Positions 42,375-51,562 are shown, numbered from the stretch's first letter. The stretch is 64,000 nt of DNA from Paenibacillus massiliensis 2301065 = DSM 16942 (GCF_000377505.1 NZ_KB898190.1:186001-250000), one strand, 5' to 3'. The notes: generated by a model from the sequence alone, not told the origin. A program made the numbers and translations.

Positions 42375-45254
42375 TTATTCATTATTGGGAATAGGGCCGG
42401 GGACAAAGATCGAGCCTCTCGCATGCTGATGATCATTAATGATCTGCAGAAGCGCCATAGACAGCTTGTGGGGTAAGTAGGGCTTCACAAGATACCCCCG
42501 GGCTCCAATATCCAGGGCACGCTCTTTTTCCTCAAATGCGCTAGAGATTAGAATCGGTACATGCTTGAGTGCATCCGTTTGCTTCATCTTCTCAATCACT
42601 GTCCAGCCACTCATACCATGAGTAAGAACAAGATCCAGCACTACCGCAGTAGGAGGCTGTTCCAGCATAGCCTCAAATGCTTTCTCTCCACTCGTGAATT
42701 GTACTACCTGGTAGCCGCTTCCGGTCAGCTCCTCAGCCAGCAAGTTGGACAGACTCGCATCATCCTCGACAATAAAGATGGTTCTGGATGCTTGGCCAGA
42801 CTGCCACTCTGATCCCCTATAGCCCTCATTCACAAAAGGCAGCAGCAGCGAAAAGGTACTGCCTTGGCCATATGTGGATGTTACTTGTACGTCACCACCG
42901 TGATGCTGCATAATCTCTTTTACAATGGCGAGGCCGAGTCCAGTTCCGCCAATCTGACGGCGATCTGTATTGTCTACACGATAAAATTTTTGGAACAGCT
43001 GTGGAATAGCTTCTGTTGGTATGCCCAGCCCTTCATCCGAAATATCGACTCGCAGATAAGAGTCCTCAATACCTAAAGTAATACCCACCTTGCCACCTGA
43101 AGGTGAATACTTGACCGCATTTCCGACTACATTCATGAGCACCTGTTTGATTTTATCCGAATCAGCCTTTACCGTCACCTCTCCAGCCAAGTTATCGAAG
43201 ACGAAGGTATGCTTGGATGCCTGCACCCGCTGCATATCTATCGTCTCTTCAATCAATTCGGCCAAGCTGACCCGACTGAAATGGTAGGTCTGTCCGCCCG
43301 ATTCCATTCGCTGCAGATCCAGAAAATCATTAATTAACGACGTCAGTCGGTGAGCCTCCTGATGAATGGTTCGGATATATTTCTTCTGACGCTCTGCGGT
43401 CAACTCCTTGTGCAGCAGAAGCTCAGCAAAGCCGAGCACACTAGCCAGCGGGGTCCTCAACTCATGGCTGACGGTGCTGACGAATTCGGATTTCATTTCA
43501 TCCGCCTCGTACTCCTTCGTAATATCACGGTGTACCAGCAGCGTCCCTGCATGATTACTTCCCGTGAATAGCGGCTTGCTGTACATCTCGATCATTCTCC
43601 GATCCGGCACAGCCATTTCATATATGATCCGTTGCTGCTCAGCAGAGCGACCATCCATAAGATCAGCTAGGTACTGGCGAAGGGGAGTAGCATCCGCTAA
43701 CAGAGGGGACAGCTTGGTTTCCATTTCCTCCGATGTCAAATGAACCTCGGGATTATCATCGTGATCGAGCTTCATCATTCGCTTCCAGCTTGAATTCACT
43801 TGAATGGTCGTTCCATGCCGATCCAGAAGCTGGACTCCAACATCAATTGTATCCAGAATATCCTGGGTCAGCTTCCGATGACTCTCGGCATCCTCATAGA
43901 TAGCCAATTTCTCCAACGAGAGTGAAATTTGCTGGGCAAAGGACCGCGTCTCCTCCTCCTCTTTGGAGGTAAATTCTCGTGAAAAGCGTGTCAATGCCAA
44001 TATCGCAATAATTTCACCATTTGAATGAAGAACGGGCACAAAAATATCGCTCGCTGACAGTTGCCCCAGATGGTATCCTTTCTCTGCGTCGCTTGCTTGA
44101 CGATGAATGCTATAAGGCACCTTGGTCTCTTCCAGTCGCGGCAAGATGCCCTCTCTATAATTTGTTACAAACTGGATAATTGAGTGCTCGGACAGACCAA
44201 ATGAGGCATAATCTGTCTGTGCACCCGGGAGCAGCAATACGCCTTTATCAGCTTTCATGATGGCTGCCATATGTGTAATAATGCTCTGAAGCAGCTCTTG
44301 TCGGTCGAGTGTTGTCGAGATGGAGCGTATGAATTGATTATGCTTTTGAAGGCTATGCTCCTTTTCCTCCATTTTGACGAGGGCCTCGGTAAGCTCCTCC
44401 TGCTGCATCTGAAGCTCATCCTGCTGTGCCTGCAGCTCCTCATTCTGGGCGACAAGCTCCTCTTCCTTCGCTTGAATCTGGATCATCATGGATTGCAAAG
44501 AGCGGGCCAGCACGCCAATCTCATCTGGGCGATCTGTGTAGTTGACCTTATCCACACCACCAAGCGTGAAGGCTTTGGCACTGCCCGCCAGCCGAATCAT
44601 AGGCATGCCCAAATCCCGAGCGGTCTTGATCATCATCAGGAACAACAAGAACATTATGAAGAGCACATATACGATGTATTGGACATTTTGAGCTTGGAGA
44701 CGTTCCATGACCTGTGTCTGTTTTTCTTGTCCACGAGTGCGATATTCAGCATTTAACGAGCTTAGCTCCTCAAGAAGGTGATTCATTTGCATCGTGGCGC
44801 CTTGCTGGGATAAATTGCGCAACTCCCCATAATCCCCGTTCTGAGATAGCTCGGTAGCCATAGGCAAAACACGGGTAAAGAAATCCTTCAATAGCGAATC
44901 CAGATTATCCATCACCTGAATTTCATTTGCACTAGCCTGGTATTTCTTATATTCAGCTATATTTCGTTCCACTGCAGCCTTTTCTTCAAACATTTTCTTA
45001 TACTCTTCTTCATTCTGAAGCATAAAGTACCCGCGAGCACGAAAAAAAACACCAGTAAAATGATGCGATAGTTCATCCAGAATTTCCTGCTTGGCTACCA
45101 GTACCTCATCGGCCTTCCGAAATTCTTCTTGCTCCCGCTGCTCGTTCAAGTATAGCGCCCCTGCACCGATAAAAAATAGCACCAGAACAGTCAGCATCAT
45201 ACCCATGAAGCGCATCATTAAATTTCTGCGGAATGGAATGACCCACTTGCTCAT
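42375..45254 (-). CDS. Hybrid sensor histidine kinase (HAMP-GAF-PAS-HisKA-HATPase-REC)
   Basis: 959-residue membrane kinase. Membrane segments at ~14-36 and ~193-210 enclose a helical extracytoplasmic sensor of ~155 residues (CHASE3-like). Then a HAMP domain (~212-262), a Gln/Glu-rich coiled coil (~262-300), GAF (~315-450), PAS-like (~465-580), HisKA with VSHELRTP (His597), HATPase with NAVKYS, DEGLGIP and GGTGLGLAIV, and a C-terminal receiver with phospho-acceptor Asp874 (VVLDLVLTHGMSG). It overlaps the CheY-like gene by four bases (ATGA) and lies in an operon with an Hpt-REC-GGDEF-REC protein, so a His-Asp-His-Asp relay inside the operon is likely. Signal unknown. Confidence 0.9.
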   Translation of the reverse strand: MSKWVIPFRRNLMMRFMGMMLTVLVLFFIGAGALYLNEQREQEEFRKADEVLVAKQEILDELSHHFTGVFFRARGYFMLQNEEEYKKMFEEKAAVERNIAEYKKYQASANEIQVMDNLDSLLKDFFTRVLPMATELSQNGDYGELRNLSQQGATMQMNHLLEELSSLNAEYRTRGQEKQTQVMERLQAQNVQYIVYVLFIMFLLFLMMIKTARDLGMPMIRLAGSAKAFTLGGVDKVNYTDRPDEIGVLARSLQSMMIQIQAKEEELVAQNEELQAQQDELQMQQEELTEALVKMEEKEHSLQKHNQFIRSISTTLDRQELLQSIITHMAAIMKADKGVLLLPGAQTDYASFGLSEHSIIQFVTNYREGILPRLEETKVPYSIHRQASDAEKGYHLGQLSASDIFVPVLHSNGEIIAILALTRFSREFTSKEEEETRSFAQQISLSLEKLAIYEDAESHRKLTQDILDTIDVGVQLLDRHGTTIQVNSSWKRMMKLDHDDNPEVHLTSEEMETKLSPLLADATPLRQYLADLMDGRSAEQQRIIYEMAVPDRRMIEMYSKPLFTGSNHAGTLLVHRDITKEYEADEMKSEFVSTVSHELRTPLASVLGFAELLLHKELTAERQKKYIRTIHQEAHRLTSLINDFLDLQRMESGGQTYHFSRVSLAELIEETIDMQRVQASKHTFVFDNLAGEVTVKADSDKIKQVLMNVVGNAVKYSPSGGKVGITLGIEDSYLRVDISDEGLGIPTEAIPQLFQKFYRVDNTDRRQIGGTGLGLAIVKEIMQHHGGDVQVTSTYGQGSTFSLLLPFVNEGYRGSEWQSGQASRTIFIVEDDASLSNLLAEELTGSGYQVVQFTSGEKAFEAMLEQPPTAVVLDLVLTHGMSGWTVIEKMKQTDALKHVPILISSAFEEKERALDIGARGYLVKPYLPHKLSMALLQIINDHQHARGSIFVPGPIPNNE

Positions 45255-45616
45255 ACAAGCATTTCCTCCACCTTGCGAACCAATTCCAGTGGACTGAAGG
45301 GCTTGGACATGAAATCATTGGCTCCCGCCATCCTTACCCGGTCCTGCTCCCGATGCTGGTTCTTGGCTGATAGCATCAGAATTCGAGTATGCTGTCTGTC
45401 TGGCATAGCTCGGACTTTCGTAATGACATCCAGCCCTGTTAATTTAGGCATCATATAATCCAGAATGACCAGATCGTAGCTTGTCGAAGTAATCCGCTCC
45501 AAAGCTTCCTCTCCATCACACGCGACATCCAGCTCGTATCCTTCATCTTCAAGCGTATCTGCAACCAGCATACGCAGCACAGGTTCATCCTCTGCAAGCA
45601 ATAACCTTCTCAACAT
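45251..45616 (-). CDS. CheY-like single-domain response regulator
   Basis: 121 residues, a lone receiver domain. Acidic pocket in LLLAEDEP (residues 9-11), phospho-acceptor Asp53 in LVILDYMMPKLTG, switch Ser/Thr in ILMLSAKN and Lys in FMSKPFSP. There is no output domain, so it acts by protein contact or as a phosphate shuttle in the relay between the hybrid kinase and the Hpt protein. The start follows GAGGGGG; its stop overlaps the kinase start by four bases. It follows the GGDEF gene by 22 bases. Confidence 0.9.
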   Translation of the reverse strand: MLRRLLLAEDEPVLRMLVADTLEDEGYELDVACDGEEALERITSTSYDLVILDYMMPKLTGLDVITKVRAMPDRQHTRILMLSAKNQHREQDRVRMAGANDFMSKPFSPLELVRKVEEMLV

Positions 45617-45638
45617 TTGTTCCCCCTCAGACTTATGT

Positions 45639-47279
45639 TTAACTTTTGATGGCCAGATTCATGCGGGCAAGCAGCCGCTTCATCCGGGCCTCTAGCTCAC
45701 CGATATGAAATGGCTTAGTCAGATAATCATCTGCACCAAGCTGCAAGGCACGTACAATATCGTTCTCCTCTTTGCGACCCGTAAGCATAATGACAGAATA
45801 CATACTGGACCTCGGTAGCATTCGAATACGCTCCAGCACCTCCAGACCATCCATTTTCGGCATAACACCATCCAGAACGACCAGGAACGGGGACGATTGA
45901 GCATGCCAGGGGTCCGCAAAAAACATTTCGCCATCGCGATAAGCCCTCACCTCTACCGGCATGATCCCACCCATCGACTCCTGCAAGGATTCCAGCAGCA
46001 GCGCGCGAATGATGGCATCGTCATCAATAATCGCGATGTTCAATTTACGGGAGTATGTCTCTTTGACCATACCCGTATAGCCAACCTCCACCCTATTGCG
46101 ACCACGCTCCTTGGCTTCGTACAATGCCAAATCAGCAATGCTCAGCCACTCGCGACACTGCTGTGGATCAGCATCCAGTACTTCCACTACGCCAGCCGAG
46201 AACGTCATCCGCAAGCTCGCATCAGGCGCCCCCAGCTCCAGAGTCGAGAATTCCCTAAGCAGTCGTTCAAGAACCTGCTTGGCTTCTTCAGCACTGGTCT
46301 GCGGCAATAATAGTACGAATTCCTCACCACCAAACCGTATCAAAATGTCTGCCGTGCGAATATTCTCCTTCATGTACGAGGTGAATCCAAGCAGCACCTT
46401 GTCGCCAACAAGATGGCCATGCTGATCATTCACCTTTTTGAAATAGTCCAGATCAATGACCGCTAAAGAGAAGTTGGAATTCAGACGATTGCGTTCACGG
46501 CATAACCGCATATATGCTTCATCCAGGTATTTCCTGTTCATAACTCCCGTTAGCTCGTCCATAAATAACAGGTTGTCGATTTGCTTCTTCTTCCGCATTT
46601 GCCGATTCAAGCGCGCCAGCAGCTCATCCATATCTAGCGGTTTATTGAGAAAATCATCTGCTCCCATCTCAAACGCCCTAAGTCGGCTCTCTTTTCTGGT
46701 ATCTGTGCTGATGATCGTTGTCGGAATGAAGCCCTTGCTGATCCGATCCTTCAAGGTAGCAATAACCTCGAATCCGTTTTTTTCGGGAATAATCAGGTCC
46801 AGAATCAGACAGTCTGGCCATAAATCATGGAAGTAGTGAATCGCTTGATTGGGATTGACCGTAGCGATGACAAAAAAACCCCTCGACTCCAACTCTTCCT
46901 TCAAAAATTGAAGCAGAGCAGCGTCATCATCCAAAATGAGGACGAGCGGCTGCTCGGTGGGGATCTCTGCTCTTGTAGGCATCGGATGCTTCATCTCAAG
47001 CTCCTGGCTATGTCCAGTGGTGTAGCTAGTCTTAATGATAGGCATTAGGAAGGTACGTAGCTCGTGAGGCGTCCATACATAATCGGAGATGGGCTCTAGT
47101 TGCTCCAGCAACGAGCTGGACAGCTCGGATAGAGCTGACATCTGCAATGTGCCTGCGGTGCCCTTGACCGAATGAAGGAATCGACGCACTTCTTCATGCT
47201 CGATAGCTTGAGAGAGATCGAACCAGTCATCCATTTGAGTACGTATGTTAGCCAGCAAGAGATCTATGTATTTTCTCAA
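45639..47279 (-). CDS. Hpt-REC-GGDEF-REC diguanylate cyclase
   Basis: 546-residue signalling protein. Residues ~1-95 form an Hpt domain with the phospho-acceptor His36 in FLHSVKGTAG; ~112-225 a receiver with Asp161 (LILDLIIPEKNG); ~235-400 a GGDEF domain with GGEEF at 317-321 and the inhibitory RxxD site (RTAD, 308-311) five residues earlier; ~412-535 a second receiver with Asp470 (VVLDGVMPKMDG). The intact GG(E)EF predicts c-di-GMP synthesis. The start is a TTG at 47279 with AAGGGGA upstream. First gene of the three-gene operon; the Hpt domain would let the hybrid kinase pass phosphate to it. Confidence 0.92.
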   Translation of the reverse strand: MRKYIDLLLANIRTQMDDWFDLSQAIEHEEVRRFLHSVKGTAGTLQMSALSELSSSLLEQLEPISDYVWTPHELRTFLMPIIKTSYTTGHSQELEMKHPMPTRAEIPTEQPLVLILDDDAALLQFLKEELESRGFFVIATVNPNQAIHYFHDLWPDCLILDLIIPEKNGFEVIATLKDRISKGFIPTTIISTDTRKESRLRAFEMGADDFLNKPLDMDELLARLNRQMRKKKQIDNLLFMDELTGVMNRKYLDEAYMRLCRERNRLNSNFSLAVIDLDYFKKVNDQHGHLVGDKVLLGFTSYMKENIRTADILIRFGGEEFVLLLPQTSAEEAKQVLERLLREFSTLELGAPDASLRMTFSAGVVEVLDADPQQCREWLSIADLALYEAKERGRNRVEVGYTGMVKETYSRKLNIAIIDDDAIIRALLLESLQESMGGIMPVEVRAYRDGEMFFADPWHAQSSPFLVVLDGVMPKMDGLEVLERIRMLPRSSMYSVIMLTGRKEENDIVRALQLGADDYLTKPFHIGELEARMKRLLARMNLAIKS

Positions 47280-47510
47280 GATTATTTCCCCTTCTCGGAT
47301 CTGCTGCTTACGACAAGTTCCTCTTACCGAAGTGACAGCCTGGCCGAATCTTCCCTAACAGAGATACTCAAGATCTGACTAGTAAGTCATTCCAGAGAAG
47401 AGCACTGCCCTTTTCGCTAGATTTAAATAAAAAAGACCACCAGCAAAAAAAGCGGCAGGAAGGGGTTCACCTGTTCTAAATTGGAGAGTTTTGTCGAATA
47501 GATGATTTGA

Positions 47511-47840
47511 TTATACCATAAGCTGCTTTGAAATTTGATAGCTTACCTTTTTTTCAACATGAACAAAGATATTCTGACAATCAGTGATCATTGGCTGAAA
47601 GCCCTCGTGGATGAGATCATGTACACAAGCGATCATTGGAACATAATAATCAGTAAGCAGGGGATGAAGTTCATTCGCAAATTGAAGAAGGGCCCTGTAC
47701 TTTTCTAGATCGACATTGGTGTACGTAGTAACAGATGAGATGTCTTTCAATAAAGCTGTTAATTTCTCAGCGGTCGGTCCCAGAAGGACTACTCCAGTTG
47801 CCTGATCCATCACGGCAGAATAGACTGCTATTCTAGACAA
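47511..47840 (-). CDS. Hypothetical protein, about 109 residues, start unclear
   Basis: Alpha-helical protein (TAEKLTALLKDISSVTTYTNVDLEKYRALLQFANELHPLL, in two halves; YVPMIACVHDLIHEGFQPMI). A TTG at 47840 is the longest recognised start but has no ribosome binding site. Protein-like sequence continues 13 codons further upstream (LTSEKVTAISNQ) to an in-frame TAA with no start codon, so the gene may begin at an unusual codon or be 5'-truncated. It lies upstream of the signalling operon in the same direction, 231 bases away. Family not recognised. Confidence 0.45.
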   Translation of the reverse strand: MSRIAVYSAVMDQATGVVLLGPTAEKLTALLKDISSVTTYTNVDLEKYRALLQFANELHPLLTDYYVPMIACVHDLIHEGFQPMITDCQNIFVHVEKKVSYQISKQLMV

Positions 47841-47915
47841 CTGGTTAGATATTGCCGTGACTTTTTCTGAAGTCAGATCTTAGGGGTATAAAAAAGACAC
47901 TATAAAAACAAAGCA

Positions 47916-47964
47916 AAAAGACCTCCATAACGTAATTAGTACGAGACTAATACGCCATAGAGGC
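47916..47964 (-). terminator. Terminator of the ErpA-like gene
   Basis: Imperfect minus-strand hairpin (CCTC/GAGG outer, ATTAGT/ACTAAT inner pairs) followed by TCTTTTTG, about 80 bases after the stop codon. Confidence 0.6.
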
Positions 47965-48045
47965 CGCGTGATTCACAACCCCTGCAACGAATTTCTGGGA
48001 TTATTAAAGTCCCTCATTCAAGGTTATTGTTAATCTACAAGAACA

Positions 48046-48402
48046 TTAGCATTCCTTGTCAGGGACACCGGCTTCTTCACGAGTACGGAAGCTAGAGCCG
48101 CAGCCGCAAGTGGCAACAGCATTCGGATTGTGGATGGTGAACCCGCCCGTCATACCAGATTCCTCGAAGTCAATCTCAAGGCCGTCCAGGTAACGTAGGT
48201 TCTCCTTCTCTACAACAACCTTCATATCCTGTACATTCATATATATATCCTGATCAGATTCTTGATCGTCAAAGCCCATCGCATAAGAAAATCCCGTGCA
48301 GCCGCCTGGAGTCACGCCAAGACGCAAGAACATATTAGGCGTCTCCTGCTGAGACAGCATCTCCTTCAGCCGATCTGCCGCAGATTCCGAAATGGTAATC
48401 AT
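48046..48402 (-). CDS. erpA: Iron-sulfur cluster insertion protein (ErpA/HesB/YutM-like)
   Basis: A-type Fe-S carrier of 118 residues. The three cluster-binding cysteines are in TPGGCTGFSYAMGFD (residue ~35) and CGCGSSF (~100-102), with MTGGFTIHNPNA before them, the full HesB/IscA signature. It passes clusters to apo-enzymes such as SdhB or MqnE. AAAGGAGG precedes the ATG. Single gene with its own terminator. In B. subtilis the homologue yutM lies in the same yut neighbourhood as yutJ, yuzB and yutI, which are also near here. Confidence 0.9.
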   Translation of the reverse strand: MITISESAADRLKEMLSQQETPNMFLRLGVTPGGCTGFSYAMGFDDQESDQDIYMNVQDMKVVVEKENLRYLDGLEIDFEESGMTGGFTIHNPNAVATCGCGSSFRTREEAGVPDKEC

Positions 48403-48648
48403 GCTATTTCCTCCTTTATTTCTTCAGTTCTATTTCAGTATACTCCACATACAGAAGGTCCTCAAGTCATCATTCACAACGCAAGCTGCCGCCCGAACAC
48501 CCTTTTTCACAGCAATTGTATTGAACACCTGCAACGTCAGGTTTATAATAGAAACGACGCAGTAGATGAACTGTCGGAATTTTGTCAACAAGAAGTCGCT
48601 CAATCGACACATTTATCATTGTAACATTTTTCACTTATTGTGTGAGAC

Positions 48649-48717
48649 CGTGAAGCCGGGACTAACCGACGAAAGCGGGCATCCTGTGTGCATCGTGAAG
48701 CCAGCTATTCCTTCACG
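48649..48717 (+). promoter_or_regulatory. Possible structured leader of mqnE
   Basis: CGTGAAG occurs twice (48649-48655 and 48694-48700), each followed by CC, and either copy can pair with CTTCACG at 48711-48717 just before the mqnE ribosome binding site. The two pairings exclude each other, as in an attenuator, but no known riboswitch core is recognised. Confidence 0.3.
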
Positions 48718-48749
48718 CATCACCCAGCAACTTGAAGGAGGAAATTGGT

Positions 48750-49856
48750 ATGTCCACATTAACAACACCTTTTACAGATAAACGCATGGCGGAGATCGTA
48801 GAGAAGGTACAGCAGGGTCAGCGCCTGTCTCTAGAGGACGGCATTTATTTATATGAAACGGATGATCTGCTGACGCTTGGGCAGCTTGCGAATGAAGCTA
48901 ACCTGCGCAAGAACGGCAAGAAAGTATACTTCATTGAGAATATGAGTCTATACTTCACGAATGTATGCGAGGCACGCTGTGCCTTTTGTAATTTCCGAAA
49001 GGATCAGGGCGATGATGGTGCCTACACCCTCTCTGGCTCTGAAATGATTGAATATGTAGAGCAGCATATCCATCCTGGCGTTCGGGAATTCCACATTGTA
49101 GGTGGACATAATCCGCATGTTCCTTTTCAATACTATGTAGACTCCCTGAAGGCTCTGCACGAGAAATATCCGAATGTCACTCTCAAGGCCTACACGGCTG
49201 CGGAGATTGACTTCTTCACACGTATCAGTAGACTCAGCATCTCCGAGGTGCTGCATGAGCTGCGAGGTGCTGGACTGCGTTCCCTGACTGGCGGTGGTGC
49301 CGAAATCCTCAGCGATGAGTATCGCCAAAAAATGCGTGTCGACAAAGCAAATGTGGACCGCTATCTTGAAGTACACCGTACAGCCCATAACATGGGTATG
49401 CGCACGCATACGACGATGCTGTACGGCTCAGTAGAATCCTATGAGGATCGCATCAACCACATGCTGCAGGTTCGCCAGCTACAGGATGAGACGAACGGGT
49501 TCATGGTGTTCATACCGCTGTCCATGCAGCCTAAGAGCAAGAATGCCAGCATTATGCGCCGCAACTCGGCTTACGAAGATCTTAAGACAATTGCCATCAG
49601 CCGTCTGATGCTGGATAACATCGATCATATCAAGGCTTACTTCATTAACATTGGACCTCAGCTGACACAAGTGGCTCTATCCTTCGGCGCATCCGACGTG
49701 CATGGCACGATCGTTCGTGAGAAGATCAGTCACGCTGCTGGCGCACTGACTCCTGAAGGCTTGACTCGCAAAGAGCTGATCTGGCTAGTGAAGGGTGCAG
49801 GACGCATTCCCGTTGAACGGGATACCTTCTACAACGAGATCGAAGTGTACGAATAA
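48750..49856 (+). CDS. mqnE: Aminofutalosine synthase (radical SAM)
   Basis: First committed radical step of the futalosine pathway: joins 3-[(1-carboxyvinyl)oxy]benzoate with SAM-derived adenosine to give aminofutalosine. 368 residues; the radical SAM cluster is C73-x3-C77-x2-C80 (NVCEARCAFCNF), followed by GGHNPHVPFQYYVD, AYTAAEIDFFTRISRLS, LTGGGAEILSDEYR and MLYGSVESYEDRI, which are MqnE/MqnC-type lines. MqnE rather than MqnC is chosen from length and the HNPHVPF line. The start at ATG 48750 follows AAGGAGG. It lies 9 kb from mqnB-mqnD. It needs Fe-S delivery, for which a carrier gene is divergent upstream. Confidence 0.92.
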   Translation: MSTLTTPFTDKRMAEIVEKVQQGQRLSLEDGIYLYETDDLLTLGQLANEANLRKNGKKVYFIENMSLYFTNVCEARCAFCNFRKDQGDDGAYTLSGSEMIEYVEQHIHPGVREFHIVGGHNPHVPFQYYVDSLKALHEKYPNVTLKAYTAAEIDFFTRISRLSISEVLHELRGAGLRSLTGGGAEILSDEYRQKMRVDKANVDRYLEVHRTAHNMGMRTHTTMLYGSVESYEDRINHMLQVRQLQDETNGFMVFIPLSMQPKSKNASIMRRNSAYEDLKTIAISRLMLDNIDHIKAYFINIGPQLTQVALSFGASDVHGTIVREKISHAAGALTPEGLTRKELIWLVKGAGRIPVERDTFYNEIEVYE

Positions 49857-50060
49857 GCCTGAAGCAGATACCTTCTAACAGGTTAAACAGGCATTGTTCA
49901 CTGGAGAGATCATAAAGCTTGGCACGGGTAATCTGAATTAACATACAGCAAGAATAAACAGAATGCAATGAATCGACTCACAAGCCATAACAGGCACGAG
50001 CCAACATGAGCTAAAGGATAAAGCCTAGTAACAGCACAACACAGAAAGGGCTGACCTGAT

Positions 50061-51128
50061 ATGAAGAAATTCGTCATTCTGGGGGGCGGCTACGGCGGCC
50101 TCACCATTGCCAAAGAATTGCTGGATAAGCACGTTCCCAAAGACATCGAGATCATCCTCGTCGATCGCATGCCCTTTCAGGGTCTGAAGACCGAGTATTA
50201 TGCACTGGCTGCGGGGACTGTCTCTGATCTGGAGCTCAGAGTCTCCTTTCCGGCACATGCCGAGCTTACTCGCCGCTACGGTGAGGTTACCTCGATTGAC
50301 CTGGAGAACAAGACCGTGCACTTCATGATCGGTGATCCTCTGGAGTATGACCAGCTTGTGATTGGGCTAGGCTGTACAGATCGGTTCCACAACACACCCG
50401 GTGCCAAGGACTATGCCTCCACAATCCAATCCTTCAACAGTACTCGCCAGACCTATCTACGCCTGAACGAAATCAAGCCATACGGTCAGGTGCACATTGT
50501 TGGCGGGGGATTAAGTGGCGTCGAATTGGCTGCTGAGCTTCGCGAGAGTCGCCCTGATCTTAACATTGCTATCCTGGACCGTGGAGAGCGCGTCTTAACC
50601 GCCTTTCCACAACGATTGTCAACGTATGTCCATGCCTGGTTCAAAGAGCATCAGGTGGATACCATGTCCCATGTAGCCGTATCCCGCGTAGAACCATCTG
50701 CCATCTACAATCGGGATGCGGAAATGCTAACCGATGCCGTAGTGTGGACAGCAGGGATTCAGCCCGTCAAGGCTGTACAGGACCTGCAAGTAGCCAAGGA
50801 TGCGCAAGGGCGTATATTGCTGAATGAGCTATATCAGATTCCACAGCACCCGGAGGTATACGTGGTTGGGGATTGTGCGAGCCTTCCTTTCTCTCCAAGT
50901 GCTCAGGCAGCTGAAGCTCAGGGTGAGCGTATTGCCCATATTGTGAGAGCACTATGGAAGGGAGACACTCCGCATCCACATCCGATTAGATTACGTGGCA
51001 CTCTGGGCTCTCTTGGCAAAAAGGCCGGCTTCGGCTATGGCTTCATGGGAGCAGCTTCTCTCCGCGGACGTATTCCGCGTCTGCTCAAGAGCGGTGTCCT
51101 ATGGAAATCCAAGCGTCATTTCGGATAG
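50061..51128 (+). CDS. NDH-2-like FAD-dependent oxidoreductase (YutJ-like)
   Basis: 355-residue pyridine nucleotide-disulfide family protein. FAD fold VILGGGYGGLTIAKELL at the start, NAD(P) fold VHIVGGGLSGVELAAELRESRPDL near residue 145, VVWTAGIQPVKAVQ, and VVGDCASLPFSPSAQAAEAQGE near residue 270. This matches the type II NADH dehydrogenase layout and the YutJ line of B. subtilis. The C-terminal membrane-binding part is short (GFMGAASLRGRIPRLLKSGVLW). AAAGGG precedes the ATG. Convergent with yuzB. Whether it reduces menaquinone like the YumB-type paralogue at 30446 is unknown. Confidence 0.87.
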   Translation: MKKFVILGGGYGGLTIAKELLDKHVPKDIEIILVDRMPFQGLKTEYYALAAGTVSDLELRVSFPAHAELTRRYGEVTSIDLENKTVHFMIGDPLEYDQLVIGLGCTDRFHNTPGAKDYASTIQSFNSTRQTYLRLNEIKPYGQVHIVGGGLSGVELAAELRESRPDLNIAILDRGERVLTAFPQRLSTYVHAWFKEHQVDTMSHVAVSRVEPSAIYNRDAEMLTDAVVWTAGIQPVKAVQDLQVAKDAQGRILLNELYQIPQHPEVYVVGDCASLPFSPSAQAAEAQGERIAHIVRALWKGDTPHPHPIRLRGTLGSLGKKAGFGYGFMGAASLRGRIPRLLKSGVLWKSKRHFG

Positions 51129-51174
51129 CATCTAGGGGACAATTAGGTCGGCTGCAACATTCGTTAACACAGTA

Positions 51175-51222
51175 AAGGGTTCCCCGCTTGGATGTGCTCA
51201 AGCGCGGGAACCCTTATTTTTA
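51175..51222 (+). terminator. Terminator after the YutJ-like gene
   Basis: AAGGGTTCCC with GGGAACCCTT plus an inner GCTTG/CAAGC stem, followed by ATTTTTAA. It touches the stop codon of the convergent yuzB gene. Confidence 0.85.
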
Positions 51223-51474
51223 ATCCAAATCAATCTCCAGCCATGCTTCAGCTTCCTTGATCTTGGCAATAACCGCCTCATACAGCGCATCAGCCGAATC
51301 TGCTGCCACGATCTCGCCATTGACCATGGCATAAGGCTCCATATAACATTGCCCGCAATTGGTCAGGCATCCATATTCGATCACATCATAGTCTGGATTC
51401 TCTTCCAGACGAGTCATGACCTCCTCTGTACCCAGATGAATATTACTGCTGCAAAATTCGATAATTGGTCTCAA
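51220..51474 (-). CDS. DUF1450 protein (YuzB-like)
   Basis: 84-residue protein with a thioredoxin-like ferredoxin arrangement: PIIEFCSSNIHLGTEEV, then YDVIEYGCLTNCGQCYMEPYAMVNGEIV. The CxxxC/CxxC cysteines (EYGCLTNCGQC) match B. subtilis YuzB, which also sits beside yutJ and yutI. The start is a TTG at 51474 after AGGTG. The role is unknown; the cysteine pattern suggests a redox or metal-binding function. It is divergent from the NifU-like gene with 88 bases between. Confidence 0.85.
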   Translation of the reverse strand: MRPIIEFCSSNIHLGTEEVMTRLEENPDYDVIEYGCLTNCGQCYMEPYAMVNGEIVAADSADALYEAVIAKIKEAEAWLEIDLD

Positions 51475-51562
51475 TTCATTTCACCTGCTTTTCGTAAGGC
51501 CATTTTAATTTAACCTGAATTGTACTATAATAATAGGTATCAGGAAAGGAGTTGAATTCTAA

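Noticed and set aside
47401..47470. A-rich GACCACCAGC...GCGGCAGG stretch as a terminator
   Set aside because: The possible arms do not pair over more than four bases.
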